Positions 27,924 through 36,635 of a stretch of 64,000 nucleotides of DNA are shown here, one piece after another. The translations under genes were made by a program, and so were the position numbers. Location of the stretch: the NCBI RefSeq assembly GCF_002807685.1, contig NZ_PEAX01000003.1, positions 745,777 to 809,776 on the forward strand. The letters are read 5' to 3'. Under the pieces are notes generated by a model. The model saw only the letters and a list, made by a program, of their open reading frames with translations, did no database searches and was not told the DNA's origin. Position 1 is the stretch's first letter, and each line of letters begins with the position of its first letter. The DNA comes from Neoalteromonas flava (GTDB lineage Bacteria > Pseudomonadota > Gammaproteobacteria > Enterobacterales > Alteromonadaceae).

Positions 27924-28304
27924 TTACGAGACCTTTTTAACTGCTCCGTCGGTTGATAGTGCATTTGTATGCGCAGGATTTTTTTCAGGCCCTGAGTTTT
28001 CCACCGATTGATCGTTCGCGTTTATATCGTCAGCAGGTTCATGGTCTTTCAACCATTTAGTCAACAAACCAATTTGCCCGCATTTGTATGCAGCATAGGT
28101 AAGACGTAAAGCATTAGATAACACTTCACTATCACTCCAATGGGTTATCTGACTGATTTGTTTATAACTATGCATTGCCTGCGGAGTGATGTAGCCCCGG
28201 ACTAATTTTTTACCCTGGGCCTTTTGCCGTTCTCGAAAACGCTTTTGTTTAAGCGCATTGGCTGAGGGTGATTTTTTCTTTATGGTTTTCATCGCTTTAG
28301 TCAA
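27924..28304 (-). CDS. Small basic protein with ribbon-helix-helix-like region
   Basis: 126 residues from TTG 28304, which has GGAG 7 nt upstream; the in-frame ATG four codons later lacks a site. A Lys/Arg-rich N-terminus (K-R-F-R-E-R-Q-K-A-Q-G-K-K) leads to V-R-G-Y-I-T-P-Q-A-M-H-S-Y-K-Q-I-S and W-S-D-S-E-V-L-S-N-A-L-R-L. That is a strand-helix-helix pattern reminiscent of CopB/RepA-type ribbon-helix-helix regulators. The C-terminus is polar and disordered-looking. A perfect 9-bp inverted repeat lies 36 bp before its start and may be its operator. I do not recognise the family beyond this. It ends 20 bp from the end of the convergent photolyase-like gene. Confidence 0.5.
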   Translation of the reverse strand: MTKAMKTIKKKSPSANALKQKRFRERQKAQGKKLVRGYITPQAMHSYKQISQITHWSDSEVLSNALRLTYAAYKCGQIGLLTKWLKDHEPADDINANDQSVENSGPEKNPAHTNALSTDGAVKKVS

Positions 28305-28339
28305 AGATAAACTCCGGTATTTAGCACATAATTAGTGTA

Positions 28340-28366
28340 GCATAACCTGTTATGTAAAGGTTATGC
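28340..28366. promoter_or_regulatory. Perfect inverted repeat GCATAACCT-n9-AGGTTATGC
   Basis: Two 9-bp arms (28340-28348 and 28358-28366) match exactly as inverted copies around an AT-rich spacer. The repeat lies between the divergent small RHH-like gene and fabA, closer to the former. It has operator form, being spaced about one and a half to two turns, and has no T-run after it, so it is unlikely to be a terminator. Confidence 0.55.
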
Positions 28367-28460
28367 GTTACCACAACTTAATAAAATTCACTGTTCAGAG
28401 TTGTTTAGCGTACAAGTGTTCGCTAAATTACGCGCAAGTTAACAGAAGCAATGAGAATTT

Positions 28461-28982
28461 ATGTCTTTAACCACCCAAAATAGTTTTACCCGAGAAGAGC
28501 TTTTAGCCTGTAGTCAAGGCAAGTTATTTGGCCCAGGAAATAGCCAACTACCCGCCCCAAACATGTTAATGATGGATAGGATCGTCTCCATTACTGAAGA
28601 TGGTGGCAGTGCTGGAAAGGGAGAAATTATTGCGGAACTCGATATTACCCCTGATCTATGGTTCTTTGATTGTCATTTTCCTGGTGATCCAGTAATGCCT
28701 GGCTGCCTCGGTCTAGATGCAATGTGGCAACTAGTTGGATTTTTCCTTGGTTGGAGTGGTGGTCCAGGTAAAGGCCGAGCATTGGGTGTAGGAGAAGTTA
28801 AATTCACCGGTCAGATATTGCCTAGCGCCAAGAAAGTTACCTATCACATAGATATGAAACGTGTGGTCAAGCGTAAACTATTTATGGGCTTGGGTGATGG
28901 TATTGTTAAAGTTGATGGAAGAGAAATTTACTCTGCCAAAGACCTTAAAGTTGGATTGTTCCAAGATACTAGCAACTTTTAA
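28461..28982 (+). CDS. fabA: FabA, 3-hydroxydecanoyl-ACP dehydratase/isomerase
   Basis: It dehydrates 3-hydroxydecanoyl-ACP and isomerises the trans-2 to the cis-3 product, the branch point for unsaturated fatty acids. 173 residues (E. coli 171). The active-site pair is His72 in [15 protein letters not shown] and Asp86 in [16 protein letters not shown] and the C-terminal K-V-G-L-F are typical. TGAG lies 5 nt before the ATG, and a strong terminator follows. It stands convergent to rmf, a neighbour relation shared with E. coli. Confidence 0.96.
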   Translation: MSLTTQNSFTREELLACSQGKLFGPGNSQLPAPNMLMMDRIVSITEDGGSAGKGEIIAELDITPDLWFFDCHFPGDPVMPGCLGLDAMWQLVGFFLGWSGGPGKGRALGVGEVKFTGQILPSAKKVTYHIDMKRVVKRKLFMGLGDGIVKVDGREIYSAKDLKVGLFQDTSNF

Positions 28983-28995
28983 CTCGCTGTTATGC

Positions 28996-29022
28996 AAAAA
29001 CCCCGCATTGCGGGGTTTTTTT
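28996..29022 (+). terminator. Rho-independent terminator of fabA
   Basis: AAAACCCCGC-ATT-GCGGGGTTTT hairpin followed by T residues, 14 bp after the fabA stop. The A-run on the other side may let it also serve rmf transcripts from the opposite strand. Confidence 0.92.
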
Positions 29023-29045
29023 AGATTCTTAATTGATTTTTCGAT

Positions 29046-29219
29046 TTAGCGGCTGAACCCTAAATTTCTATCCTCAACGGCCTCTCTCCATCCTCCTAAC
29101 CATTGCGACCTGGCATCTGAGGTCTGGAATGGGCATAACTCTTTAGAACGGCCAGTGATACCTGCTTGGTACCCTTTTGCATGTGCACGTGTCAATTTAT
29201 CTCTTTTTTGTCTTTTCAT
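29046..29219 (-). CDS. rmf: Ribosome modulation factor (RMF)
   Basis: RMF converts 70S ribosomes to inactive 100S dimers in stationary phase. The 57-residue protein starting M-K-R-Q-K-R-D-K-L matches E. coli RMF closely: A-K-G-Y-Q-A-G-I-T-G-R-S-K, then C-P-F-Q-T, then R-S-Q-W-L-G-G-W-R-E-A. The frame is open further upstream, but ATG 29219 with AGAGG 7 nt before it is the right start. It faces fabA convergently. Growth-phase control is expected from the family, but no specific box is visible. Confidence 0.95.
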   Translation of the reverse strand: MKRQKRDKLTRAHAKGYQAGITGRSKELCPFQTSDARSQWLGGWREAVEDRNLGFSR

Positions 29220-29530
29220 TGAGTTACCTCTGTTGAATTGATCGTTTGTGTGGTGAAAAACGAGATAGGAATCTGCCGCATTATTTTTGTTTTTCACCCA
29301 CATTATTAGAGATAGTGGATCAAGGCATTTGGTTCAAGGTAATTTAATCACATCACCTCTTGACAAACGATAAATTGATGAAACATTTATGAATTTTTTA
29401 TTACAATAAATCGTTATATAAATTCTTTAATTTGACGCGTACAGGTATATAACGTCGTTGCCGTCATAGCTTCGGTAACGATATAAAAAAGCCGCACATT
29501 GTGCGGCCCTTATTATTAGTGGTTAAGCGG
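29220..29530. other. Gap of about 310 bp upstream of rmf
   Basis: It holds the rmf promoter region (AT-rich, with several TATAAT-like strings but no clear pair) and, at its far end, the terminator of the DUF3466 gene at 29485-29507. A loose inverted repeat around AACGATAAATT / AATAAATCGTT (29366-29415) is imperfect and I do not interpret it. No further gene is visible. Confidence 0.5.
29485..29507 (-). terminator. Rho-independent terminator of the DUF3466 gene
   Basis: GCCGCAC-ATT-GTGCGGC hairpin. In the minus-strand transcript it is followed by six or more U residues, 24 nt after the DUF3466 stop. Confidence 0.9.
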
Positions 29531-31237
29531 CTATGAAAGCTTTTTTCGACGCCAAAAGACCATACCCAATAAGCCCAGTAAAACTGCTGGATAAGTGCTA
29601 GCACCTTTTCTTTCAATAGGCTCCTCGATAAGCTGGCAATCGTCAATCTGACCATTAGCAATCGGTACGAGCTTAACCGCATAAACCGTATCTTCAATTA
29701 CCGTGTTACCATTTTCATCAAGGAAAGTTTCACCTCGGATGTTTTTCCCTTCTTGTCTGATCCTGGCGTTGGCAATTATCTCGTTGTTGTCATTAATATC
29801 GACCGCATCTACTAGTGTATATGGGCTATCACACTCAAGTAGAGTGTTTAGGTTAACTAAACTGTCGTTAGCAACATCGTACATAAATGCATTCTTTTCG
29901 CGAACTTGCTCTGCCGATGCTTCAATTTCACTTTCACCCACAATAATATTGTTGTTGTTAATGGCTCGTGGAGTTGTACCCGCGCTTGCGAAAAAGCCGC
30001 GTGGATAACTGGCTTCCTGTGTAGCAAGATCGTAAACAAACATGGTCGCTCGTGAGACACCGTTAGACTCACGAGTCACAGTACCAACTATATAGTCATC
30101 GTTGATCAAAGTGGCACTACTGAGCTGACTTTCTTCCCGTGGTAGTAGCTCAGTAACCACTCCATCTGCAAACGTAACGGCAACGATTTCTGCCTCAACT
30201 TGCCCAAACGAAGCACCAGGGCGTGTGATCGAAACGCCGTCACCCGTCATCGAGTCACCCACAGCAATGCCGGCGTTGTTAATGTCATAAGCTCGGCTGA
30301 CGTAACTAAATGTATTGTCTGCTTCCGGTTCGAAAATAAGTCCGTAGGCGGTGGTATCTATTACTTCACCAGCAGAGTTCAACTGCCAAACGTGAGCTCT
30401 AGTTTGGGCTGCACGGCGCAGTACATCTGCCAAGCCACCACCACTTTCACGTAAATTTCTTAGGCAAAGCGCTTCTGGAATATCGCCGCGAGTGTCTTCA
30501 TCCGCGCAACTCTCAATCAATGAGACTGAATTTTCTGACAATGATGTCGCACCAAAACCAACAACTTGCAGATTATCGTTAATCGCAACCGCTTCACTGT
30601 AGCCACCCAATCTAGTTTCAACCGATAACAGCGGTGTTGTTACTCCATTGAAGTCTACAAATCCTCGCTCTATATGCTCATTCAAGACAAAGGTGATCTG
30701 CTCATCACTGTCATTGATATAATCAAGCTTACTGTAAGGACCCACGCCACGGCCAACACTGATCCCACCTTCAATGGCATCTCGCACTATCGCATTTGCA
30801 CTTTGCGTATAGTCTTTGAAAGTGTCGGTAACAATATCAAAGCCTGGGATAAGTATGCTGTCAACGCCGTCAGTGCGATAACTGCGATACTGTGCCAGAC
30901 GCTGCAAAACAACACTATTTGCAGAACGCGCTTGGATAAGGATATTGACCACAGTGGTTAAATCTGCGGTGTTAAAATTACCCGCTTTTGCAGCATCTAC
31001 ATCGGTTAATGCGGCGACTAAGGTTTCACTTTCGAAATCTAATAAACTAACGTCTACAGGTGGATTAAATTCACCGCGCACCGTGACATACATATTGCCA
31101 TCATTAGTAATTGCCTGAGCAAAATGATTAACCGCGATTGCATCTAGCGGTAAAGGCTCAATGCGGTACTGAGCTGCTTCAGCGAGACTAACTGACAGTG
31201 CCATTGCAGATGCAAAAGCAAGTTTGGAAAACTTCAT
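29531..31237 (-). CDS. DUF3466 family exported protein with C-terminal anchor
   Basis: 568 residues with a signal peptide (about 1-21, ending A-E-A-A). The body has repeated A-I-N-D/N-N beta-strand units (A-I-T-N-D-G-N-M, A-I-N-D-N-L-Q-V-V-G, D-I-N-N-A-G-I-A-V-G-D, A-I-N-N-N-N-I-I-V-G-E). This is typical of DUF3466 proteins, which are probably beta-propeller-like. The end is a short hydrophobic stretch then R-R-K-K, like a GlyGly-CTERM sorting anchor. In Alteromonadales this gene commonly sits between uup and rmf, as here. The function is not known. AGGA lies 6 nt before the ATG. Confidence 0.85.
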   Translation of the reverse strand: MKFSKLAFASAMALSVSLAEAAQYRIEPLPLDAIAVNHFAQAITNDGNMYVTVRGEFNPPVDVSLLDFESETLVAALTDVDAAKAGNFNTADLTTVVNILIQARSANSVVLQRLAQYRSYRTDGVDSILIPGFDIVTDTFKDYTQSANAIVRDAIEGGISVGRGVGPYSKLDYINDSDEQITFVLNEHIERGFVDFNGVTTPLLSVETRLGGYSEAVAINDNLQVVGFGATSLSENSVSLIESCADEDTRGDIPEALCLRNLRESGGGLADVLRRAAQTRAHVWQLNSAGEVIDTTAYGLIFEPEADNTFSYVSRAYDINNAGIAVGDSMTGDGVSITRPGASFGQVEAEIVAVTFADGVVTELLPREESQLSSATLINDDYIVGTVTRESNGVSRATMFVYDLATQEASYPRGFFASAGTTPRAINNNNIIVGESEIEASAEQVREKNAFMYDVANDSLVNLNTLLECDSPYTLVDAVDINDNNEIIANARIRQEGKNIRGETFLDENGNTVIEDTVYAVKLVPIANGQIDDCQLIEEPIERKGASTYPAVLLGLLGMVFWRRKKLS

Positions 31238-31256
31238 TAATTGTCCTGTTTCTAAT

Positions 31257-33200
31257 TTATTCTAGCGCACTTTCTAGTTCATCCCAGCGTTCAAACGCAG
31301 CTTCCAATTGCCGTTCAATGTCGGCTAATTGCTCAAGCGCTGGCGTTGTTTGCTCCGTGGGTTGATTAAAAAATTCGGGGTCATTTATGCGCAGTTGTAA
31401 TTGCGCCTGCTGATCCTCTAAGTCCTGAATTAACGCAGGCAACGCATCTAGTTCACGTTGATCTTTGTATGATAACTTTTTCGAGCGTTGGGGAGAAGTC
31501 TCGCGTTTAATTCCGTCGTTATGACCAGATTGCGATTTATTAGTTTCATTCTGTGCAGATTTTTTCTGTTGTAAGGTTGTAGACCCTTTACCAGCAGATA
31601 CATTATTAGCGTACCACTCCTGCACATCGGTGTAGCCACCGACAAATTCGACAATCTCACCCTGCCCCGCAAAAAATAAGCTACTGGTAACGACGTTATC
31701 CACAAACTCGCGGTCATGGCTAACCAAAATCAGGGTACCTGCATACTCGACCAATAGAGATTCAAGTAGCTCAAGTGTCTCAACATCAAGATCATTGGTT
31801 GGTTCGTCTAAGATCAGCACGTTACTAGGCTTAAGCATCAAACGGGCAAGTACGAGGCGATTCTTTTCACCACCCGACAGTGCGCGCACAGGAACATTGG
31901 CACGTTCCGGTGAAAACAAATAATCCTGTAAATAGCTCATTACATGGCGTGGTTGGCCATTAACAATGAGATCGCGTTTGCCGTCACCAACACTGTCGAT
32001 TACGGTTTTATCCAGATCTAACACACTGCGGTGCTGATCAAAGTAGGCAATTTCTAGATTTACTCCCTGTTGCACCTGACCAGACTGTGGTTGTAGTTCA
32101 CCAAGCAACAGTTTAATTAGTGTACTCTTACCACACCCATTAGGACCAATGATTGCTACTTTATCACCGCGTTGAATATTGACGTTTAAGCCTTTTACAA
32201 TAGTTTTGTTTTCAATGCTGTAATGTAAATCAGACGCTTCAAATACCCGTTTACCCGAGCGATTACTGATGTTTTGTGACAGCGTCGCCTGACCGACTAC
32301 TTTGCGGCGAGCTTTGTATTCTTCACGCAAGGCTTTTAGTGCTCTGACACGACCTTCATTGCGCGTCCGTCGAGCCTTTATTCCCTGCCTGATCCACACT
32401 TCCTCTTTGGCAAGCTTTTTATCGAACTCGGCTTGATGGCGAGCTTCAATTTCGAGATCTTCAGCTTTCTTTACTAAATAATTTGCGTAGTCACCGTCGT
32501 AGCTGGTCAGGTTGCCGCGATCAAGATCGATAATTCGCGTGGCAAGATTGCGTATAAACGCTCTGTCGTGACTAATAAATACTATCGCCCCATTGAACGC
32601 TTTAAGATGCTGTTCTAACCATTGTATCATCTCAATATCCAAATGGTTAGTTGGCTCATCAAGCAACAAAACATCTGGTCCACCAACTAAAGCACGAGCT
32701 AAAGCTGCCTTACGCCGCCAGCCACCTGAGAGAGACGCTAACGATTGCGCCCCGTCCAACCCTAACATGGTTAATACATTGGCAATCTGTTGTTCTAATT
32801 GCCAAGCGTCTTTTGCTTCAAGAGTTTCTTGTAAACGTTGTAATTTATTTAATGCAGCATCTGTGGCCGAGTCACTTACGACTTGTAATTGCTTAAAGTA
32901 TTCGCGTAGTACCTCTCCTGCATCACTTAAGCCTTCGGCAACATAATCGAATAGTGTTACGTCAACGCTTTCTGGTGGATCTTGCGGTAAACGTGCAATT
33001 TTCACTTCACTGTTGACGACACGAACGCCATCGTCTAACTGAACGTCATTAGATAGGATCTTCATTAACGTCGATTTACCGCTACCATTGCGCCCGACGA
33101 TACAAACACGCTCTTTGGACTGCAGGGTGAATTCGACATTATCAAGTAACGGCGGTGTGCCAAAGAGCACCGAAGCCTGCTTTAACTGTAATAAACTCAT
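31257..33200 (-). CDS. uup: Uup, ABC-F family ATPase
   Basis: A cytoplasmic tandem ATPase without membrane domains, acting on ribosomes or branched DNA intermediates in the family. 647 residues. First ATPase: Walker A G-R-N-G-S-G-K-S-T, signature L-S-G-G-W-R-R-K-A-A-L-A, Walker B D-V-L-L-L-D-E-P-T-N-H-L-D. Second: G-P-N-G-C-G-K-S-T, L-S-G-G-E-K-N-R-L and L-I-L-D-E-P-T-N-D-L-D. The C-terminal coiled coil binds DNA in E. coli Uup. The start overlaps the stop of the glutaredoxin-like gene by 4 bp. Confidence 0.94.
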   Translation of the reverse strand: MSLLQLKQASVLFGTPPLLDNVEFTLQSKERVCIVGRNGSGKSTLMKILSNDVQLDDGVRVVNSEVKIARLPQDPPESVDVTLFDYVAEGLSDAGEVLREYFKQLQVVSDSATDAALNKLQRLQETLEAKDAWQLEQQIANVLTMLGLDGAQSLASLSGGWRRKAALARALVGGPDVLLLDEPTNHLDIEMIQWLEQHLKAFNGAIVFISHDRAFIRNLATRIIDLDRGNLTSYDGDYANYLVKKAEDLEIEARHQAEFDKKLAKEEVWIRQGIKARRTRNEGRVRALKALREEYKARRKVVGQATLSQNISNRSGKRVFEASDLHYSIENKTIVKGLNVNIQRGDKVAIIGPNGCGKSTLIKLLLGELQPQSGQVQQGVNLEIAYFDQHRSVLDLDKTVIDSVGDGKRDLIVNGQPRHVMSYLQDYLFSPERANVPVRALSGGEKNRLVLARLMLKPSNVLILDEPTNDLDVETLELLESLLVEYAGTLILVSHDREFVDNVVTSSLFFAGQGEIVEFVGGYTDVQEWYANNVSAGKGSTTLQQKKSAQNETNKSQSGHNDGIKRETSPQRSKKLSYKDQRELDALPALIQDLEDQQAQLQLRINDPEFFNQPTEQTTPALEQLADIERQLEAAFERWDELESALE

Positions 33201-33427
33201 GCTAAAAACTGTTCTAGTTCAGATTGGTCAAATGGCCAAAGTAACTCGCTTAAGTTGTCTTCTCTGCGCAGTACTGGGATCAAAACGGCATAGCGGTGAT
33301 ACAAATCATGATCGTCACGAATGTTCTTTTTTTCAATCACTAAATCACTGCGTTCAACTGCTTTTAGCAACTTATACGCATCATCACACAAATGGCAACC
33401 AGGGCCGGTCATAAGAGTTACTTTCAT
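33197..33427 (-). CDS. Glutaredoxin-like protein
   Basis: 76 residues, thioredoxin fold. The N-terminal active site is G-P-G-C-H-L-C-D-D-A with the C-x-x-C pair, followed by a charged helix and the cis-proline strand V-L-I-P-V-L-R-R. It belongs to the short glutaredoxin-like family (formerly DUF836) typically found beside rlmKL or uup in Alteromonadales and Vibrio relatives. The frame extends to 33445, but ATG 33427 overlaps the rlmKL stop by 4 bp and gives the usual N-terminus. It links rlmKL and uup through two 4-bp overlaps, so all three are co-translated. Confidence 0.88.
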   Translation of the reverse strand: MKVTLMTGPGCHLCDDAYKLLKAVERSDLVIEKKNIRDDHDLYHRYAVLIPVLRREDNLSELLWPFDQSELEQFLA

Positions 33428-35529
33428 CGCGATAAAATCCAACATTGGTGGATTTTCGGATTACGCTTAAAATCATCCGGAATGGTTTTTGCAGAAATAT
33501 TGTCAATAGCCAACCCGAGTGCAATGAGCGCTTGGTCATCAAGCCGGAAACTGCGTAGGTTATTGGAAAATACTATTTTACCATCAGGATTCAAACACTT
33601 AACGGCATGAGTTAAGAGCGCCACGTGATCACGTTGCACATCCCAAGTGCTCTGCATACGTTTCGAATTTGAAAACGATGGTGGATCGATGAAAATCAAA
33701 TCGTATTTACGTTGATGCTGGGTCAACCACTGCACACAGTCTGCCTGAACAAATTCATAGGCTCCGCTTAATCCATTTAGGCGAAAATTGTCTTTCGCCC
33801 ATTGTAAATAGGTCTTCGACATGTCCACCGTGGTTATGCTGCGGGCACCGTGCATTGCGGCATACACTGATACACTGCCAGTGTAGGCAAATAAATTTAA
33901 CACATCTTTACCACGCGCCATTTGCCCTACTTGCAGACGAGTTTTACGGTGATCAAGAAACAAACCACAGTCTAAATAATCGGTTGGATTAACGTAAAAC
34001 TTGGCGCCCTGCTCGTGCACGGTTATGCGATTTGCTTGCGAATCCACTTTATCGTACTGAGCACTACCTTTTTGTTGACTTCGCACTTTGACAGCGATTT
34101 TTTTCGGGTCTACACCTGTCAACGCGGGTAACTGGATGATGATATCACTTAAACGGCGCTTTGCTTTCTCAGCAGGAATATCTTTGGGTGGCGCGTACTC
34201 TTGTACAATTAACCAATCGTCATAGACATCAATAGCTACGTTGTAATCCGGTAAGTCGGCATCATACAAGCGATACGCATTGGTATTGGCCTGTTTAGCA
34301 ACGCGTTGCATCTGTTTGATATTCTTACGTAGGCGATTGGCAAACTCTTCACTACCTTGACTCGCTCGCGTTTTGAGGTTTTCCTCATCGAGATAAAAAT
34401 TGACCAGTTTGCATTCTAACTTACCATTCATCAGCGCATACTCTTGCTTCGCACGAAGCTTAAGTTGGCGCAGTAAATCACGCTCAGATGTAAGCAAACT
34501 AATATGCCAGTTCTGATAATTGGCTTTTAAATGCTCACCCCAACGATTGAATAATGGAACTAGTTCAGCCAAGTCACTTAAGCGCTCACCATAGGGGGGA
34601 TTTGCAACAATGTAGCCCGCTTGCGGTGGTGTGATCTGTAATTGGGTCGCATCCTGACGAGTAAACTCAATGAGCTCAAACACTCCGGCCTGATTGGCGT
34701 TCTTTTTAGCAATTGCAATCAAATTTTGCTGGCTATCATTGGCAATGATCCTGCCGGTATGCTCACGCACAGACTGCTTTGCATGATCAATTAGCGAATT
34801 CCACAGACGTTCGTCATGCTGAGTCCACGCGGTAAATCCCCAGCGTTGTCGTAAAAGTCCCGGCGCCCGATTACTCGCAATCATGGCAGCTTCTATCGCT
34901 ATCGTGCCTGAACCGCACATGGGATCGAGCATTGTCGCTTGCTGGTCATTTACCCAACCAGAACGATACAAGATTGCTGCCGCGACGTGTTCTTTTAACG
35001 GTGCTTCCCCGGTTTCTGTACGATAACCCCGTTGATGTAAACTGCCGCCAGATAAATCAATGCCGATAACCACTCGATCACGCCATAAGCGAGCCTGAAT
35101 AATAAAATCAGGGGCATTTTTATCCACATTAGGACGTGCTAACCCCGCTTCTGTAAAGCTATCAACGACCGCATCCTTGACACGCTGAGCTGCAAACTGA
35201 CTGTTTTTGAGCGCGCGATTAGTACCACTGAAATTAATTAGAAATCCAGAACGCGTCGAAAATTGCTCACTCCATGCCACACCGTAAGCTGTTTCATAAA
35301 GCTGTTCGGCATTATCGGCAGGCCCTTCCGCTAAGACCCAAATAACACGATTGGCGAGCCGTGACCATAAACATAAACGATAAGCGTCCGCTAACGTGGC
35401 ATCAACAATCACTTGACCCGGTTTAATACGCGCATTGAGATCTGGACACAAGGTTTCTACTTCTTGCTTTAACAATTCATCCAAACCACGACTGGTAGTA
35501 AGGATCACCGTATTCGTTATGTTCGTCAT
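33424..35529 (-). CDS. rlmKL: RlmKL, bifunctional 23S rRNA methyltransferase
   Basis: In E. coli RlmKL forms m2G2445 and m7G2069 of 23S rRNA. 701 residues (E. coli 702). A THUMP domain (about 50-160) precedes the RlmL Rossmann methyltransferase, with M-L-D-P-M-C-G-S-G-T-I and the N-P-P-Y-G-E-R catalytic motif. The RlmK half shows L-N-L-F-A-Y-T-G-S-V-S-V and F-I-D-P-P-S-F-S-N-S. Both active sites look complete. It lies 33 bp after pyrD. Confidence 0.95.
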   Translation of the reverse strand: MTNITNTVILTTSRGLDELLKQEVETLCPDLNARIKPGQVIVDATLADAYRLCLWSRLANRVIWVLAEGPADNAEQLYETAYGVAWSEQFSTRSGFLINFSGTNRALKNSQFAAQRVKDAVVDSFTEAGLARPNVDKNAPDFIIQARLWRDRVVIGIDLSGGSLHQRGYRTETGEAPLKEHVAAAILYRSGWVNDQQATMLDPMCGSGTIAIEAAMIASNRAPGLLRQRWGFTAWTQHDERLWNSLIDHAKQSVREHTGRIIANDSQQNLIAIAKKNANQAGVFELIEFTRQDATQLQITPPQAGYIVANPPYGERLSDLAELVPLFNRWGEHLKANYQNWHISLLTSERDLLRQLKLRAKQEYALMNGKLECKLVNFYLDEENLKTRASQGSEEFANRLRKNIKQMQRVAKQANTNAYRLYDADLPDYNVAIDVYDDWLIVQEYAPPKDIPAEKAKRRLSDIIIQLPALTGVDPKKIAVKVRSQQKGSAQYDKVDSQANRITVHEQGAKFYVNPTDYLDCGLFLDHRKTRLQVGQMARGKDVLNLFAYTGSVSVYAAMHGARSITTVDMSKTYLQWAKDNFRLNGLSGAYEFVQADCVQWLTQHQRKYDLIFIDPPSFSNSKRMQSTWDVQRDHVALLTHAVKCLNPDGKIVFSNNLRSFRLDDQALIALGLAIDNISAKTIPDDFKRNPKIHQCWILSR

Positions 35530-35562
35530 AGTTCTGACTGCCTTATCGGTGAATACTTGGGT

Positions 35563-36570
35563 TTAGAGTGCATTGATAACATCTTTGATTAATTTTGGAC
35601 CTTGATAAATCATTGCAGAATAAATTTGAACTAATGAGGCGCCAGCTGCTAGTCGGTCCTTAGCTGCCTGCGGGCTATCAATTCCACCGACACCAATGAT
35701 TGGCATCCGACCTTCTAATACGTCAGCAAGTACCCGCGTGACATGCAAACTTTTATCCGTCAGTACTGAACCCGACAAACCGCCGGCTTCATCCGCATGG
35801 GTTAATCCAACAACAGACTGGCGATCAAGAGTGGTGTTAGTCGCGATCACTCCGTCTAATTCGGCGCGTAACAATGCCTGTGCGATTTCGCGGATTTCAG
35901 GATCCGTCAGATCAGGGGCAATCTTTACCACTAACGGTTTATATTGAGCATATTGATCAGCTAATTCAGTCTGACGTTGCTTTAACCCACTTAACAGTTG
36001 ATCAAGTGCCTCACCATATTGGAGGTTACGCAGGCCTGGGGTATTCGGAGAAGAAATATTAACCGTGATATAATCAGCAATCGGATATGCTTTATTCAAT
36101 CCAATAAGATAATCGTCTAACGCTCGCTCTTCTGGCGTTTGTTTATTTTTGCCAATATTGATCCCGACGATCCCTTCGTATTTGGCTGCTTTAACCCGAT
36201 CAATAAGGTAATCAACACCTTTATTGTTAAAACCCATTCGATTAATAATCGCGTGCTTTTCCGGAATTCTAAACAAACGTGGCTTATCGTTGCCCGGCTG
36301 TGCCACTGGCGTTACGGTGCCTACCTCAACAAAACCGAACCCCATAGCGCCAAATGCGTCCACGCATTCGCCATTTTTGTCTAAACCCGCGGCTAAACCT
36401 ACAGGGTTTTTGAACTTCAACCCCATAACTGAAACCGGTTTATTATTGACTGTCTGGGAATAGGTACAACGTAAAAGATTAGACTGTGAATACTTTAACC
36501 AGTTAATCGTTAGATCGTGTGCCTTCTCTGGATCACAATTGAGTAATGCCGTTTGTACGAGTCCGTACAT
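35563..36570 (-). CDS. pyrD: PyrD, quinone-dependent (class 2) dihydroorotate dehydrogenase
   Basis: It oxidises dihydroorotate to orotate in pyrimidine synthesis, on the inner membrane with quinone as acceptor and FMN as cofactor. 335 residues (E. coli 336). The motifs are [34 protein letters not shown] with the catalytic Ser region, and G-V-G-G-I. The N-terminal helical part typical of class 2 is present. It is preceded by the glutamate dehydrogenase terminator and followed by rlmKL. Confidence 0.95.
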   Translation of the reverse strand: MYGLVQTALLNCDPEKAHDLTINWLKYSQSNLLRCTYSQTVNNKPVSVMGLKFKNPVGLAAGLDKNGECVDAFGAMGFGFVEVGTVTPVAQPGNDKPRLFRIPEKHAIINRMGFNNKGVDYLIDRVKAAKYEGIVGINIGKNKQTPEERALDDYLIGLNKAYPIADYITVNISSPNTPGLRNLQYGEALDQLLSGLKQRQTELADQYAQYKPLVVKIAPDLTDPEIREIAQALLRAELDGVIATNTTLDRQSVVGLTHADEAGGLSGSVLTDKSLHVTRVLADVLEGRMPIIGVGGIDSPQAAKDRLAAGASLVQIYSAMIYQGPKLIKDVINAL

Positions 36571-36590
36571 AGTATTTCAAACCTCATAAC

Positions 36591-36618
36591 AAAACGCCTC
36601 GCATTGCGAGGCGTTTTT
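36591..36618. terminator. Terminator between glutamate dehydrogenase and pyrD
   Basis: AACGCCTCGC-ATT-GCGAGGCGTT hairpin, with an A-run on one side and a T-run on the other. Read in the minus direction it lies just after the glutamate dehydrogenase stop and about 20 bp before pyrD, so it separates the two genes. The stronger T-run is on the plus strand, so minus-strand termination may be partial. Confidence 0.8.
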
Positions 36619-36635
36619 TTCACAATGGAGGTATT

